Below are positions 17,872 to 26,760 of a stretch of DNA of 64,000 bases, piece after piece. The stretch comes from Bdellovibrionia bacterium (lineage in GTDB: Bacteria > Bdellovibrionota > Bdellovibrionia > Bdellovibrionales > JAGQZY01): the NCBI GenBank assembly GCA_030427805.1, contig JAUICP010000004.1:186001-250000 (forward strand), given 5' to 3'. The stretch's first letter is position 1; every line of letters starts with the position of its first letter. The notes under the pieces were generated by a model. That model did no database searches. It was not told where the DNA came from and saw only the letters and a list, made by a program, of their open reading frames with translations. The translations under genes and the position numbers were made by a program.

Positions 17872-18402
17872 ATGGATATGAACTCAAGAATCGATGTAGA
17901 AGCGGAACTCCTTTTTAAAAAAGGCAGCTCTATAACAACAGAAGCTTCCTTTAGGGAGGTCTTCGACTTGATCTGTTATAAAAGCGAAGTCATCGAACCT
18001 AGAGCGTCAGCTCTCCTACTTGAATACAAACCTGGAGCGAGCCAGCTGCCCCACTTTCCGAGCTTTATTGAAATCTGCGGAGCTAACACTGTCGACAAAA
18101 ATTTAATGTCTCTCGACGAGGTTCTTAACTTCCATCCCGACCGTGTTGTTTTAATAGTTCGAGACCAGGAATTGGAAGAAGCTCAAAAGTCTGTGTACGA
18201 TTTTTTAAAAAATGACCCCATTCTTGAAGAGTCTTTAAAAAAATCACTACGGATCTATTCGCTTATGGCCAATAGAGACCCAGTTCTCGCAGCCAGAGAA
18301 CTTCTCGAATCTCTTGCTGAAATTATTTATCCCCACGAATTTGAATATGGCCATCAAAAGAAACTTTGGAGCCACTCAGCAAGCACCTTCTACGAGGCTT
18401 GA
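17872..18402 (+). CDS. Protein of unknown function
   Basis: 176 residues, apparently soluble and cytoplasmic (no signal peptide). Mixed alpha/beta composition, with a stretch near 95-110 (HPDRVVLIVRDQ) that looks like a core beta strand. No family recognised. It is divergent from the TetR gene, with a long AT-rich leader, so it may be the TetR target. Two ATG codons (17872 and 17878) are possible starts; neither has a strong ribosome binding site. Confidence 0.6.
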   Translation: MDMNSRIDVEAELLFKKGSSITTEASFREVFDLICYKSEVIEPRASALLLEYKPGASQLPHFPSFIEICGANTVDKNLMSLDEVLNFHPDRVVLIVRDQELEEAQKSVYDFLKNDPILEESLKKSLRIYSLMANRDPVLAARELLESLAEIIYPHEFEYGHQKKLWSHSASTFYEA

Positions 18403-18413
18403 ATTTTTCGCCT

Positions 18414-19904
18414 TTAGATAGAGACTTCCGCAGCTTTTAATTGCTTCAGTCCATAGAATTGTAGAACCGCAAAACCAACGAGAGCACAAGCAATACCAAT
18501 ACTTGCTGATACAGCTGGATTGATCATCTCTCCTTGCACCTGGGTGGTGTATAGATAAATAACAAAGTGAACCATCGGCCCCAAAAGACTTGCCGTAATA
18601 GCGGCTGTTTTTGATAAATAGCGATCGCGAAATAGAATCCCCAAACCAAAAGGCACGATCGAAGCGGCGATCAATCCGTAAATACCAGCCTGGGCAAAGA
18701 GTCCAACCAGCTTCGGTGGATTAATTGCCAAAAGAAAGGCCCCTAAGCCCATGGCAATTAGAATCCATCGACTGGCGGCCAAAGCGCGATCTTCTCGCTG
18801 TTTATCATTCCATTGCTTGAATACTTTTTTACCAATAGGTCCTAAGAAAATATCATTGGCTGCAATACTCGATGCACCCACAAGGATTCCATCTAAGGTA
18901 CTCATTCCGGCAGCGAGAAGTGCAATACTCACAAAGATTCCAACAAGTGGAGAAAATGCCGCTTGGATGTACTTTGCGACAACGGCGTCTTGAATTCCAA
19001 GTGCTGGCATTTCAAGTCGTGCGTAAAACCCCACAATCAGAATTGCCGCAAATATAATGCTGACGACGGTTCCAACAAACAAGTAAGGCTTTAGATCTTT
19101 ATCAGATCGAAGATAAAGAGCCTTGAGTAAAATATGTGGCTGACAAACAATTCCTAAGCCCACGACAAAACTACAAAGAAAAACATTCCAGAAGTTCGAA
19201 AAAAGTGGACTACTCGCATTTGTAGCCTGGGTCAAAAAAGGATCGATAGCTTCGAGTCGAAGCGCAAAAACACCCAACCCGTCACTAAAATAATGGAATC
19301 CACTACCCACCAGGAGGAAGGCAATTCCCACCATCATCATACCCTGAAGTGTATTGGTATAGGCATGGGCATAGGTTCCGCCAATGATGATATAGGAGAA
19401 TACGACCGTGACGATGAGTACGAGAGACCAAAAATAATCGAGACCCAGGGTGGCCTGCATAACTAAGGCCGAACCTTTAACAATAAGTACAACAAAAGTA
19501 ATCGAAAGGATCAGGTTGAGAATCGCGAAATAAGTTCCCAACATCGGGCTATCGTAGCGGTGGCGAATCCATGCTGGTAGAGTCAGAGCTCCCGTCTTTA
19601 AACCCATTTCTCTAAAACCCTTAGAAAAAACAAACAAGGCCGTCAAAAAACCGAGGGGCGATGCAATTGCAAAATGAATAAATGCGCTCAATCCGCTGGC
19701 GAAAACAAACCCCGGATTGATAATAAAAGTCGCCGAACTGGCGATCGAGGCTGCGAGGGTAATTCCAACCATGATGGGACCCATATCTCCACCGACGGCA
19801 AAACTCTTAAACCCTTTTGTTTTCTTCATTCCGATGAAGGCGAGAACAAATGTAAGAGCTACGTAGGTTAAAAATAGTGCCCAAGCGATTGTTTGGTTTT
19901 CCAT
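18414..19904 (-). CDS. Sodium:solute symporter (SSS family)
   Basis: 496 residues from ATG 19904, chosen because GGGGAGG lies just upstream; the frame remains open 28 codons further but without a site. About 13 membrane segments. SSS-type features: GG at about 38-39 in FAVGGDMG, ASIASSATFI, a GGTYAHAYTNTLQG segment in TM6, and LLAAGMSTLDGILVG resembling the conserved sodium site. The family couples sodium to uptake of sugars, amino acids, pantothenate or acetate; substrate unknown. It converges with the upstream gene with 11 bases between. Confidence 0.85.
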   Translation of the reverse strand: MENQTIAWALFLTYVALTFVLAFIGMKKTKGFKSFAVGGDMGPIMVGITLAASIASSATFIINPGFVFASGLSAFIHFAIASPLGFLTALFVFSKGFREMGLKTGALTLPAWIRHRYDSPMLGTYFAILNLILSITFVVLIVKGSALVMQATLGLDYFWSLVLIVTVVFSYIIIGGTYAHAYTNTLQGMMMVGIAFLLVGSGFHYFSDGLGVFALRLEAIDPFLTQATNASSPLFSNFWNVFLCSFVVGLGIVCQPHILLKALYLRSDKDLKPYLFVGTVVSIIFAAILIVGFYARLEMPALGIQDAVVAKYIQAAFSPLVGIFVSIALLAAGMSTLDGILVGASSIAANDIFLGPIGKKVFKQWNDKQREDRALAASRWILIAMGLGAFLLAINPPKLVGLFAQAGIYGLIAASIVPFGLGILFRDRYLSKTAAITASLLGPMVHFVIYLYTTQVQGEMINPAVSASIGIACALVGFAVLQFYGLKQLKAAEVSI

Positions 19905-20101
19905 GGTCCATCCTCCCCGAGGATCTCTGGGTAGTACGACTTCCATCCCCTGTCCACTGGATTCGTGGCGCAAGTGCAAAATTATCAAGATATAGTTATG
20001 ACCATAAGCGTAAACGAGATAAAAATGACAAGCCTATGAATTTTGGACCAAGGGAATACTGAAAGAATTCTGAATTTTAAAATTAGATCGATACAAGTAT
20101 A

Positions 20102-21475
20102 GTGGACTCTATGTCCAAGAATAGTCAGCCACCCAAAGGCTTTTTTACTCGCTCTATGAAATTGATCAGCATGGCTACTCGAGTCGCCAGCCAAGAGATG
20201 AGTAATAAAGTTTTTGGTGGTGAAGAAGGAAGTGAAAGCCAAGTAAAGACTCGAGTCGCCCAGGCAAAAGCGATCACTGAAGTTCTTAGTCAGCTCAAAG
20301 GAGCTGCGATGAAATCAGGTCAGCTCCTCAGTATTGATGCGAGTGACTTTCTTCCTCCCGAGGCGGCGGAAGTTCTTGCTCAATTACAAAACAGCGCCGA
20401 GCCCATGGACTTTGAGATCGTCAAAGAGCAGATAATAGATGACCTTGGCGAAGAAAAATTAAAGCTCTTCGAAAATCTGTCTGAAGAGGCTGAAGCAGCT
20501 GCTAGTATCGGCCAAGTTCACAGCGCCCATTACAAGGGCGAAAAACTCGCTGTTAAAGTTCAGTACCCGGGTGTGGCCGATTCCATTGAGTCCGACCTTT
20601 CTCTCCTCAGAAAAATTGCTAAGAGTTTTTCGACCATGTATGGCAAGTCCGTGGACTTGGCTCCGACTTTTGCAGAGATCGAAAGAGTCCTCATCAATGA
20701 GGCAGACTACACAAAAGAACGAGCTAATCTTGAACGCTATCGACATTTTGTCGGGAATGATCCCGATTACATTGTTCCACGATCCATTCCCGAACTCTCC
20801 GGAAAAAAAGTTTTGAGTATGACCTGGGAGGAGGGCCATCACTTAGGAACTTGGATCCGTCGCAAACCGAATAAAGAAGACAAGGAGCGCATCGGCGCAA
20901 TCGTTCTCGATTTATTCTGCAAGGAGTTTGTGGACTGGGGTTTTGTACAAACCGACCCCAATTTTGCCAACTTTCTCATCACCAATGACAGCCGCAAAGT
21001 GATTCTTATCGACTTTGGAGCGACCCTTGAATACAGCGAAACCTTTCGCCGAGAATACGCTCAAATTCTTTTGGACCTCACTTCTAACGATTCTGAAAAG
21101 ATGTTTAAAAGTGTCGTCGAATTTGAGCTACTCGATGAGAGAGAAAGCGATGAAACCAAAGAAAAGTTTAAGAAAATGCTTCAGGTCAGTCTCAGCCCCT
21201 TTTCAAAAGACCTTCAGCCCTTTGATTTTACTGACGTGGACTTCGAAAAGGATACGCGCCAAGCCGCCATTGAATTTTCGAAGAGCTTAAAGTACTCAGC
21301 GCCCCCTCGCAAAGTCTTGTTTCTGCACCGAAAACTTGGTGGTATTTTTAATCTGATGAAGAAATTAGACATTCGCTTGGATTTAATGCCCTATTGGGAG
21401 CGAATGACGGCACCGGCGCAAAATTCCTACCAGTTTAAGACGCCCAGTGATCCACCACTGGAACAAATCCAGTAA
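20102..21475 (+). CDS. ABC1/ADCK (UbiB-like) atypical kinase
   Basis: 457 residues; GTG 20102 or ATG 20111 could be the start. The family hallmark KxGQ is present in MKSGQLLS at about residue 75, followed by the ATP-binding core: AAASIGQVH (Ala-rich loop), KVQYPG with the VAIK-type Lys, Glu in the INEADY motif, and QTDPNFANFLI plus LIDFGA, equivalent to the catalytic and DFG loops. UbiB-type proteins support ubiquinone or other isoprenoid lipid pathways; bacterial AarF-like members outside ubi operons are of uncertain role. It has no C-terminal membrane pair, unlike E. coli UbiB. Confidence 0.88.
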   Translation: MDSMSKNSQPPKGFFTRSMKLISMATRVASQEMSNKVFGGEEGSESQVKTRVAQAKAITEVLSQLKGAAMKSGQLLSIDASDFLPPEAAEVLAQLQNSAEPMDFEIVKEQIIDDLGEEKLKLFENLSEEAEAAASIGQVHSAHYKGEKLAVKVQYPGVADSIESDLSLLRKIAKSFSTMYGKSVDLAPTFAEIERVLINEADYTKERANLERYRHFVGNDPDYIVPRSIPELSGKKVLSMTWEEGHHLGTWIRRKPNKEDKERIGAIVLDLFCKEFVDWGFVQTDPNFANFLITNDSRKVILIDFGATLEYSETFRREYAQILLDLTSNDSEKMFKSVVEFELLDERESDETKEKFKKMLQVSLSPFSKDLQPFDFTDVDFEKDTRQAAIEFSKSLKYSAPPRKVLFLHRKLGGIFNLMKKLDIRLDLMPYWERMTAPAQNSYQFKTPSDPPLEQIQ

Positions 21476-21546
21476 AATCCTATCGACGAAAAGCACCTTT
21501 ATAGAGAATCCTGTAAACACCAGTGGACGTTTATTAGGAGATTTTT

Positions 21547-22113
21547 ATGAAAGCCATGCAGATTTACCTCATTACTCTTTTAATCATACTTTTTTCTCTG
21601 GTCAGCAACATCGCCCGTGCCCAAAGTTTAGCTGCCAGCGAATATGAAATTAAAATGCCCATGACTCAAAAGGGTAACTTAGAGTTCGGCGGTGGATTTG
21701 GCATGAGTTACAACTCGGACGAGGAAGTTGAATTTGAAATCTCACCTAAACTCGAGTTTTTTCTCTTTGATCAACTCAGCTTTGGAGGCTTCGCCTCTCA
21801 AGGGTCTTCAGAGTCAGTGAACACCCTCTCCATGGGACCGAGCATGAGTTACTACTTTCTTAACTTCAATTCCATGGGACTCCATTTTTACGCCAACCAA
21901 AGTTTTGCCATCCAACAGAGAGAAAGTCGCCTCACAGAAGACTCAAAACTGACCGAGAGCCTCCTTCTTGGCGAGACGAGCCTCGGACTCAAATACTTTT
22001 TCTTGCCCAGTTTGGCCCTTGGAGCAGCCATTCACTACCGCTATGGGCTTTCTTCAACACGCTCACCATTAAGCCCCTGGGTGAGTAAGAGCTTTCTCTC
22101 TTTCTATTTTTAG
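21547..22113 (+). CDS. Predicted small outer-membrane beta-barrel protein
   Basis: 188 residues; strong TTAGGAG site before ATG 21547. Signal peptide about 1-25 ending ARA. The mature part alternates Gly, aromatic and polar residues in strand-sized steps (LEFGGGFGMSY, LSMGPSMSYYF, LLGETSLGLKYFF) and ends in Phe (SFLSFYF), the classical C-terminal signature for BAM-inserted barrels. Probably an eight-strand barrel. Function unknown. Confidence 0.75.
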   Translation: MKAMQIYLITLLIILFSLVSNIARAQSLAASEYEIKMPMTQKGNLEFGGGFGMSYNSDEEVEFEISPKLEFFLFDQLSFGGFASQGSSESVNTLSMGPSMSYYFLNFNSMGLHFYANQSFAIQQRESRLTEDSKLTESLLLGETSLGLKYFFLPSLALGAAIHYRYGLSSTRSPLSPWVSKSFLSFYF

Positions 22114-22145
22114 GTTAACCGCTAAATTACTATTATTATTGAGCT

Positions 22146-22162
22146 TTGGCACTCCGATTGCT
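22146..22162 (+). promoter_or_regulatory. Strong candidate sigma-54 (RpoN) promoter
   Basis: TTGGCAC at 22146-22152 and TTGCT at 22158-22162, giving GG-N10-GC. This matches the -24/-12 consensus at all but one position. Predicted transcription start is about 22173, upstream of two small overlapping reading frames and of the cNMP-EAL gene at 22536. Confidence 0.65.
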
Positions 22163-22194
22163 TTTTAAGGGATTAGGATGAAGGAGGTCCCATT

Positions 22195-22248
22195 ATGCAC
22201 CAGGGATGGAGGCTCAATGTTTTTTCCAGGGCTACACATAATAGATAA
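22195..22248 (+). CDS. Possible 17-residue leader peptide
   Basis: Encodes MHQGWRLNVFSRATHNR. The only reason to propose it is its translation signal: AAGGAGGT at 22181-22188, six bases before ATG 22195, in a transcript starting near 22173. It overlaps the 71-codon frame at 22217 in another frame. It could be a leader controlling that frame, or chance. Confidence 0.3.
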   Translation: MHQGWRLNVFSRATHNR

Positions 22249-22432
22249 AGATCAAAGGATCCAAGATCCTGAAAATTTAGATCCTCGTTTAAAAGCAAAA
22301 CCGGGATTCGAAAATAAGCCCAAGCCACCTTTTAGTCCTGAAAATGAGGGCGATCTGCCTGGCATAAGGGCTAAAAAAAATCAGTTTCATTCTGAACACT
22401 GTCTTAAGAAAAAGGCTAACACCCCGGAATAG
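22217..22432 (+). CDS. Possible small protein, 71 residues
   Basis: ATG 22217 follows GGAGG by four bases; the frame also opens at ATG 22178, but that is only a few bases from the predicted sigma-54 start. The product is hydrophilic, Pro/Lys-rich (NKPKPPFSPEN) and has one Cys; no signal peptide, membrane segment or family recognised. Supported mainly by the promoter and ribosome binding site upstream. Confidence 0.4.
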   Translation: MFFPGLHIIDKDQRIQDPENLDPRLKAKPGFENKPKPPFSPENEGDLPGIRAKKNQFHSEHCLKKKANTPE

Positions 22433-22535
22433 CTCTTCTTTTCTCGAGACGCCCCTTCCAAAAAAAATTTTTTTTAATTTCAAAGTGATCCGATAAGCAC
22501 TTATGGGCGGCTAAACTGCGCCGCGTGGGGTTTTA

Positions 22536-23780
22536 ATGGTCAATGTGCCAACATATAAAGTCTACGAGCCTGGAGAAATCATCTTCAATGAAGGTGATAT
22601 AGGCGACTGCTCTTTCTTTATTGAAGAAGGACAGGTAGAAATATTTTTGGACCGAGATGATAAGAATCATACTCTTGCCGTACTCGGTGAGAATGAGATT
22701 TTTGGCGAAATGGCGATCATCGGTAAACTCCCCCGCTCTGCAGGAGCTCGGGCACTCACTCGTTGTAGCCTTGGTATTATTCAAAAAGAACAACTCAGTG
22801 ACCGAATGAAAGAAGCCGATCCCGTTATTGCGATGATCATTCGAGTTTTAATCCAGAGATTGCGTCGAGAAGTTATCGGACCGCAAGCTGAAGATCGTCG
22901 CAAGAAACAAACTAATGAAGACGAAAAACGCCGCCTCAAAGTCATTCGAACGACGACGGCTGAAGAAGAGAAGTACGCTCTCGGTAAAATTAAAATGGAA
23001 GCCCTTCTCCGCAATGCCATTCCTAATAATGAAATGGAAATGCACTTTCAGCCTATTGTTCACTTAAGATCCGGGCGAGTTGCTGGATTTGAAGCTCTTC
23101 TTCGCTGGAACAATCCCGCATCTGGACTCGTTTACCCAGATAGTTTTATTAATGTCTGCGAAGAAACCAATTTGATAATTCCAATTGGTCGTTGGGTCCT
23201 CGAAGCCTCTTGTCAGGGTTTGGCTCGCATTCAAAAAAGAGTGAATCTTTCGTCGGTCGCAGCACTTCCTTTTGTCAGTATCAATGTTTCGGGTCGTCAA
23301 CTTCACGACGAAGGTTTCTTCGATTGCCTCGAAAGAGCGCGCACATCGGCGGGCCTAAAGCCTCAGCAAATTAAACTAGAAATTACTGAGCAGATTTTTG
23401 TTCAAGGTCAACGGGCCCTCGAGTGGGCTGAGAAAGCTCACTTTCTTGGCTATACTCTCGCACTCGATGACTTCGGAACGGGATATTCGAGCTTTCAATA
23501 CTTGGGAATGTTCCCCCTCGATTTTATTAAAATTGATAAGTCGTTCATTATGAAAATGCTCGAAGAAGAAAAGAGTCTTGTTATTGCTCGAGCCATTGTG
23601 AATTTGGGTCAAAACTTTAATATTCCTGTAATTGCAGAGGGAATCGAAGATGCCGCCCATGCCCAGAATCTGATTTCGATGGGCTGTGATTATGGCCAGG
23701 GATTCTACTTCTCTAAACCGGCTTCTATCGAAGATACCATTAAAAACTACCAGCAAAAAAAGAAGCAATCGGCCGCCTAG
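22536..23780 (+). CDS. Cyclic nucleotide-binding domain fused to EAL (c-di-GMP phosphodiesterase)
   Basis: 414 residues. The N-terminal cNMP-binding domain (about 8-120) has the cassette FGEMAIIGKLPRSAGARA. A charged linker (about 120-155) leads to an EAL domain (about 165-405) with a full catalytic set: FEALLRW, INVSGRQL, EITEQ, ALDDFGTGYSS, DFIKIDKSF, VIAEGIE and QGFYFSKP. An active c-di-GMP phosphodiesterase is expected, gated by cAMP, cGMP or another cyclic nucleotide. No membrane segments. The start ATG 22536 has only a weak GTGGGG site. Confidence 0.92.
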   Translation: MVNVPTYKVYEPGEIIFNEGDIGDCSFFIEEGQVEIFLDRDDKNHTLAVLGENEIFGEMAIIGKLPRSAGARALTRCSLGIIQKEQLSDRMKEADPVIAMIIRVLIQRLRREVIGPQAEDRRKKQTNEDEKRRLKVIRTTTAEEEKYALGKIKMEALLRNAIPNNEMEMHFQPIVHLRSGRVAGFEALLRWNNPASGLVYPDSFINVCEETNLIIPIGRWVLEASCQGLARIQKRVNLSSVAALPFVSINVSGRQLHDEGFFDCLERARTSAGLKPQQIKLEITEQIFVQGQRALEWAEKAHFLGYTLALDDFGTGYSSFQYLGMFPLDFIKIDKSFIMKMLEEEKSLVIARAIVNLGQNFNIPVIAEGIEDAAHAQNLISMGCDYGQGFYFSKPASIEDTIKNYQQKKKQSAA

Positions 23781-23834
23781 GCTCCCCTTTTATTTCCACA
23801 AAATTTTTAAATTCGATTTCTCAAGAGTTCCCTA

Positions 23835-24272
23835 CTATTTGTAGATAAAAAATAATCCCATTCCGACGAGTCCCACACCCATGATTCGGGCCAAGCTCAA
23901 TGAATTTTCTGGAGCGCCTAGAAGAGAGTAATGGTCCACCAGCAATGAAACCCCTAGTTGCCCCGTTAGAAGGGCTACGAAGAAAACCGTCGCTCCCAAT
24001 CGGGGGACCAAATAGATTCCGGATATTACAAATATACAGCCGAGTAAGCCTCCAAGATAGGCATACCAGGGAACCGATGAAAGCTTTTTCACCTCGGGCC
24101 ACTGAAAACCCATAGCGATAAACAGACTGAAAAGAAGAACAGCGCCACCCGCAAAATTAACCAGAGCCGCAAACACAGGTAGACCTGTGCCATGGCTGAG
24201 CTTTGCATTGATAAGGGGCTGTAGTGGAAGTAAGCATCCCACTAAAATTCCAATTATAACAAACCAAAACAA
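23835..24272 (-). CDS. DMT-superfamily transporter, DUF606/YdcZ-like
   Basis: 145 residues, five membrane segments. Start is TTG 24272 with GGAG upstream, three bases after the queG stop, so it is in an operon with queG. Motifs of the half-size DMT family: LQPLINAKLS near residue 20 and GQLGVSLLVDHY near residue 105. Such proteins usually dimerise, often as antiparallel pairs. Substrate unknown. Confidence 0.8.
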   Translation of the reverse strand: MFWFVIIGILVGCLLPLQPLINAKLSHGTGLPVFAALVNFAGGAVLLFSLFIAMGFQWPEVKKLSSVPWYAYLGGLLGCIFVISGIYLVPRLGATVFFVALLTGQLGVSLLVDHYSLLGAPENSLSLARIMGVGLVGMGLFFIYK

Positions 24273-24275
24273 AAC

Positions 24276-25307
24276 TCACTCTCCTTCTAGTTGTTCTAAG
24301 GCCCACTGAGCCGTATCGCCCAGCTTGTGGTGATTCAGGTAAGAAGCGACGAGCTCGCGAAGACTCTTAATTTTTGCATTTCCGATCACGACAAGGGCAT
24401 TTCTTCGCAACTTATTACCAGCGGCTCGCATCAGAGGTGTCCCTCGCAGTGATTTTTGTAACTCTCTATTTGAAGACTCGAGGACCCACCTGAGTTCTTC
24501 CATCTCTGGCTTTGAGACATCGAGATTCATTTCTTGTTTCTCGTCGAGATCATAGATTTTTTTATTCCAAGGGCAGACGGTTTGGCAGAGGTCGCATCCA
24601 AATAACCACTTGCCCACTCCGGCTCTCAAGTCCTTAGGAAATTCTCCGGGGCTTTCGATCGTCAAATAAGAAATACACTTGGAGGCATCTAAGACTCGTG
24701 GCTCAACAAAGGCGTCCGTGGGGCAAACATCGAGACACCGGGTACAGGTTCCACAGTGATCGGGATGGGGCTCAGATTGAATTTTAGGAACTTCCAAACT
24801 CGTGAGTATCTCTCCTAAGAGAAAAAAACTGCCCTGCTTGGGGTGAATAATACACGTGTTTTTTCCGAGCCAGCCAATCCCCGAGCGATAGGCAACCTCT
24901 CTTTCCATGAGTGGTGTCGAATCCGTGACACAGAGAAAATGTTCCTCTGGAAATGCCTTCTGCAACTCTTCAACAATGGAGTTGAGCTTCTCTTTGAGCC
25001 AATGATGATAATCTCTACCGCGGGCATAGCGCGCAATCTGACTTTCTTGTAGAGGAAACTCGTCAAAGCTCTCGGGGTGATCGACATAAACATAAGAGCC
25101 GACGAATACCGTTTTGAAATCGGGCCAATGGGTTTGCGGATCGAGTTTGGCGTTTCGGTGGGACTTCATATAACTCATATCCCCTTGGTAGTTCGACTGC
25201 AACCAAGAGTCATAGGCCTCACTCCAATGGGATTTCTGGAGCCGACAACTACCAAATTGGCTGAAGCCCCTAGCCAAGAAGAGATTTTCGATTGAAGTTA
25301 AATCCAT
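24276..25307 (-). CDS. queG: Epoxyqueuosine reductase
   Basis: 343 residues; ATG 25307 with GGGAG upstream. QueG uses cobalamin and two [4Fe-4S] clusters to reduce epoxyqueuosine to queuosine in tRNA, the last step of the pathway. Two ferredoxin-type clusters are visible: CGTCTRCLDVCPTDAF and, ~50 residues on, CDLCQTVCPW with an additional Cys in DASKC. Upstream, GWLGKNTCIIHPKQGSFFLLGEI is the conserved family block. Slightly shorter than E. coli QueG (379) at the C-terminus. Followed by the DMT transporter. Confidence 0.93.
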   Translation of the reverse strand: MDLTSIENLFLARGFSQFGSCRLQKSHWSEAYDSWLQSNYQGDMSYMKSHRNAKLDPQTHWPDFKTVFVGSYVYVDHPESFDEFPLQESQIARYARGRDYHHWLKEKLNSIVEELQKAFPEEHFLCVTDSTPLMEREVAYRSGIGWLGKNTCIIHPKQGSFFLLGEILTSLEVPKIQSEPHPDHCGTCTRCLDVCPTDAFVEPRVLDASKCISYLTIESPGEFPKDLRAGVGKWLFGCDLCQTVCPWNKKIYDLDEKQEMNLDVSKPEMEELRWVLESSNRELQKSLRGTPLMRAAGNKLRRNALVVIGNAKIKSLRELVASYLNHHKLGDTAQWALEQLEGE

Positions 25308-25466
25308 GCTTCAGTCTCCCTTTTGCTTTTGCCGGAAACAAGGGGATTCACGACCCTGGTCCAGCAAGGGACTAGAATCAAGGGACTCTCTCTCCTTCAA
25401 CTGTCACTTCAAGACCACATGCCTTATGATTAAGAGCAGTAAAGCTCATCTTTCAAGGAGTGATTT

Positions 25467-26219
25467 ATGGCTTTTGAACTTCATGGACGCGTTCTTTTCC
25501 TCAAAGGAAACTTGCTCTCAGCAGAAGACTTTCCACCAACGCCTCCCTTTTTACAGCTTGAAGTAAACCTTGAAGGTGTCGAATACATTAACTCCGATGG
25601 ATTGAATGCCTGGAAGAAATGGATCTCTAAATTTAGAAGCGACCAAATTATAACTCTGACCCACGTCCCTAACTTCTTTTGGCAAAGAATGCGCCTTCAC
25701 GATGGAGCGATCCCCAACAATTCTAAAATCGAAAGCATGTATGTCCCCTGTTACTCCGAATCCCTAAGCATGGAACATCAAGCTCTGATGGAAGTTGGAA
25801 AAAACCTGATCATCACCGATGATTCTGTGATTGTTCAATACGACTTTTCGCAAATCACCCCAGCGGCCACCGACTGGTTTGTTGATGTTGTGGATGAGGG
25901 TTATTTTCACTTTTTACTCGAAGTGGACCTGCGCTTTAAGAGCAGCCAAATCGAGCAACCCGAAAACAAATTGGGCATCGAACAAGAGTTTATCGAGGAC
26001 CTAAAGCCACTTTGGAATCCCAAGGAGTTTGAAAAAAATGTTCGCGACATGCGCGAACGCATAGCCCGTCGCATTGGAAAAGATGAATTGGAGCGCCTTG
26101 AGAAAGTGGCGCAAAAAATAGGGATTGCCGACCCTCAATTTTCAAAGATTTTTGTCAGTGGCGACGACGATTCGAAACCCACATCTTCACGGAAAATGTT
26201 CGATACCTTAGATACTTAA
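25467..26219 (+). CDS. STAS-like domain protein
   Basis: 250 residues; AAGGAG site before ATG 25467. The first ~100 residues resemble a STAS fold: LEVNLEGVEYINSDGLNAW matches the region around the phospho-acceptor Ser of anti-sigma antagonists (Ser-Asp-Gly-Leu). A second similar block may lie at about 105-160. The remainder is helical and charged. It may sense or relay phosphorylation in partner switching; the HATPase protein at the left window edge is one possible, unproven, partner type. Confidence 0.55.
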   Translation: MAFELHGRVLFLKGNLLSAEDFPPTPPFLQLEVNLEGVEYINSDGLNAWKKWISKFRSDQIITLTHVPNFFWQRMRLHDGAIPNNSKIESMYVPCYSESLSMEHQALMEVGKNLIITDDSVIVQYDFSQITPAATDWFVDVVDEGYFHFLLEVDLRFKSSQIEQPENKLGIEQEFIEDLKPLWNPKEFEKNVRDMRERIARRIGKDELERLEKVAQKIGIADPQFSKIFVSGDDDSKPTSSRKMFDTLDT

Positions 26220-26316
26220 ATCCTATCGAAATTACCCGCCCCCCGGGAATTTATTTTAAAATGGAGTCATTGAGACACCATTTTGGCCTTTCAAATGAAC
26301 CCAGAGGCCCTCGCTT

Positions 26317-26333
26317 TTGGCGTTTAACTTGCA
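26317..26333 (+). promoter_or_regulatory. Candidate sigma-54 promoter of the peptide/radical SAM cassette
   Basis: TTGGC at 26317-26321 and TTGCA at 26329-26333, GG-N10-GC. Predicted start near 26345, leaving about 128 bases of untranslated leader before ATG 26473. The 253-bp gap from 26220 holds no gene. Elements around it, such as the alternating A+T-rich and G+C-rich blocks, could include activator sites, but I cannot define one. Confidence 0.55.
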
Positions 26334-26472
26334 CCATTAAAGAAAATGTAAAGATCCCTAGAGCCGGAATGCACCATTCTTGCTATTTTGAATCTTTGGG
26401 ACTAGTCTTTACGGCGTAGAGCAGAAATGCGCACTATTTAAGTTCTGCAAAGTTAAATAAGGGTTGGGATTC

Positions 26473-26748
26473 ATGAAAAAAAGAGACTTTCTAAAGAAAT
26501 TTGTAGCCGGTGGAATTATCGCAGCAGCTGGTTTAGTCAGTAAAAATGCCAATGCGCGTCAAGGCATGACTGATGAAGAGCTCGCCGAGCTCGCAATTCT
26601 TCTCCTCGAATCAGACGATGTTTCTTCCGTTGAGGATTTGAAAAATATCCGTTCAGTTCAAGAACTGACTCCAGCGCAGCAGCAGCGTTTGGCGGCAATT
26701 ATTCGAAGAGGTGCTGAAAAGCTTCTTCAAACGTCTCCTTGGGCGTAA
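26473..26748 (+). CDS. Small exported peptide, possible RiPP-like precursor
   Basis: 91 residues from ATG 26473; the frame opens at TTG 26464, but the ATG is preferred. The N-terminus is Tat-like: KKRDFLKKF (Lys-Arg variant of the twin-arginine motif), a hydrophobic Gly/Ala/Ile run and a likely cleavage after NANA. The ~60-residue mature part is acidic and helical, with no Cys, and ends TSPWA. It lies 12 bases before a radical SAM gene and shares its promoter, the arrangement expected of a peptide and its modifying enzyme. It could instead be a Tat-exported partner subunit. Confidence 0.65.
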   Translation: MKKRDFLKKFVAGGIIAAAGLVSKNANARQGMTDEELAELAILLLESDDVSSVEDLKNIRSVQELTPAQQQRLAAIIRRGAEKLLQTSPWA

Positions 26749-26760
26749 AGGGTTCTCAAT

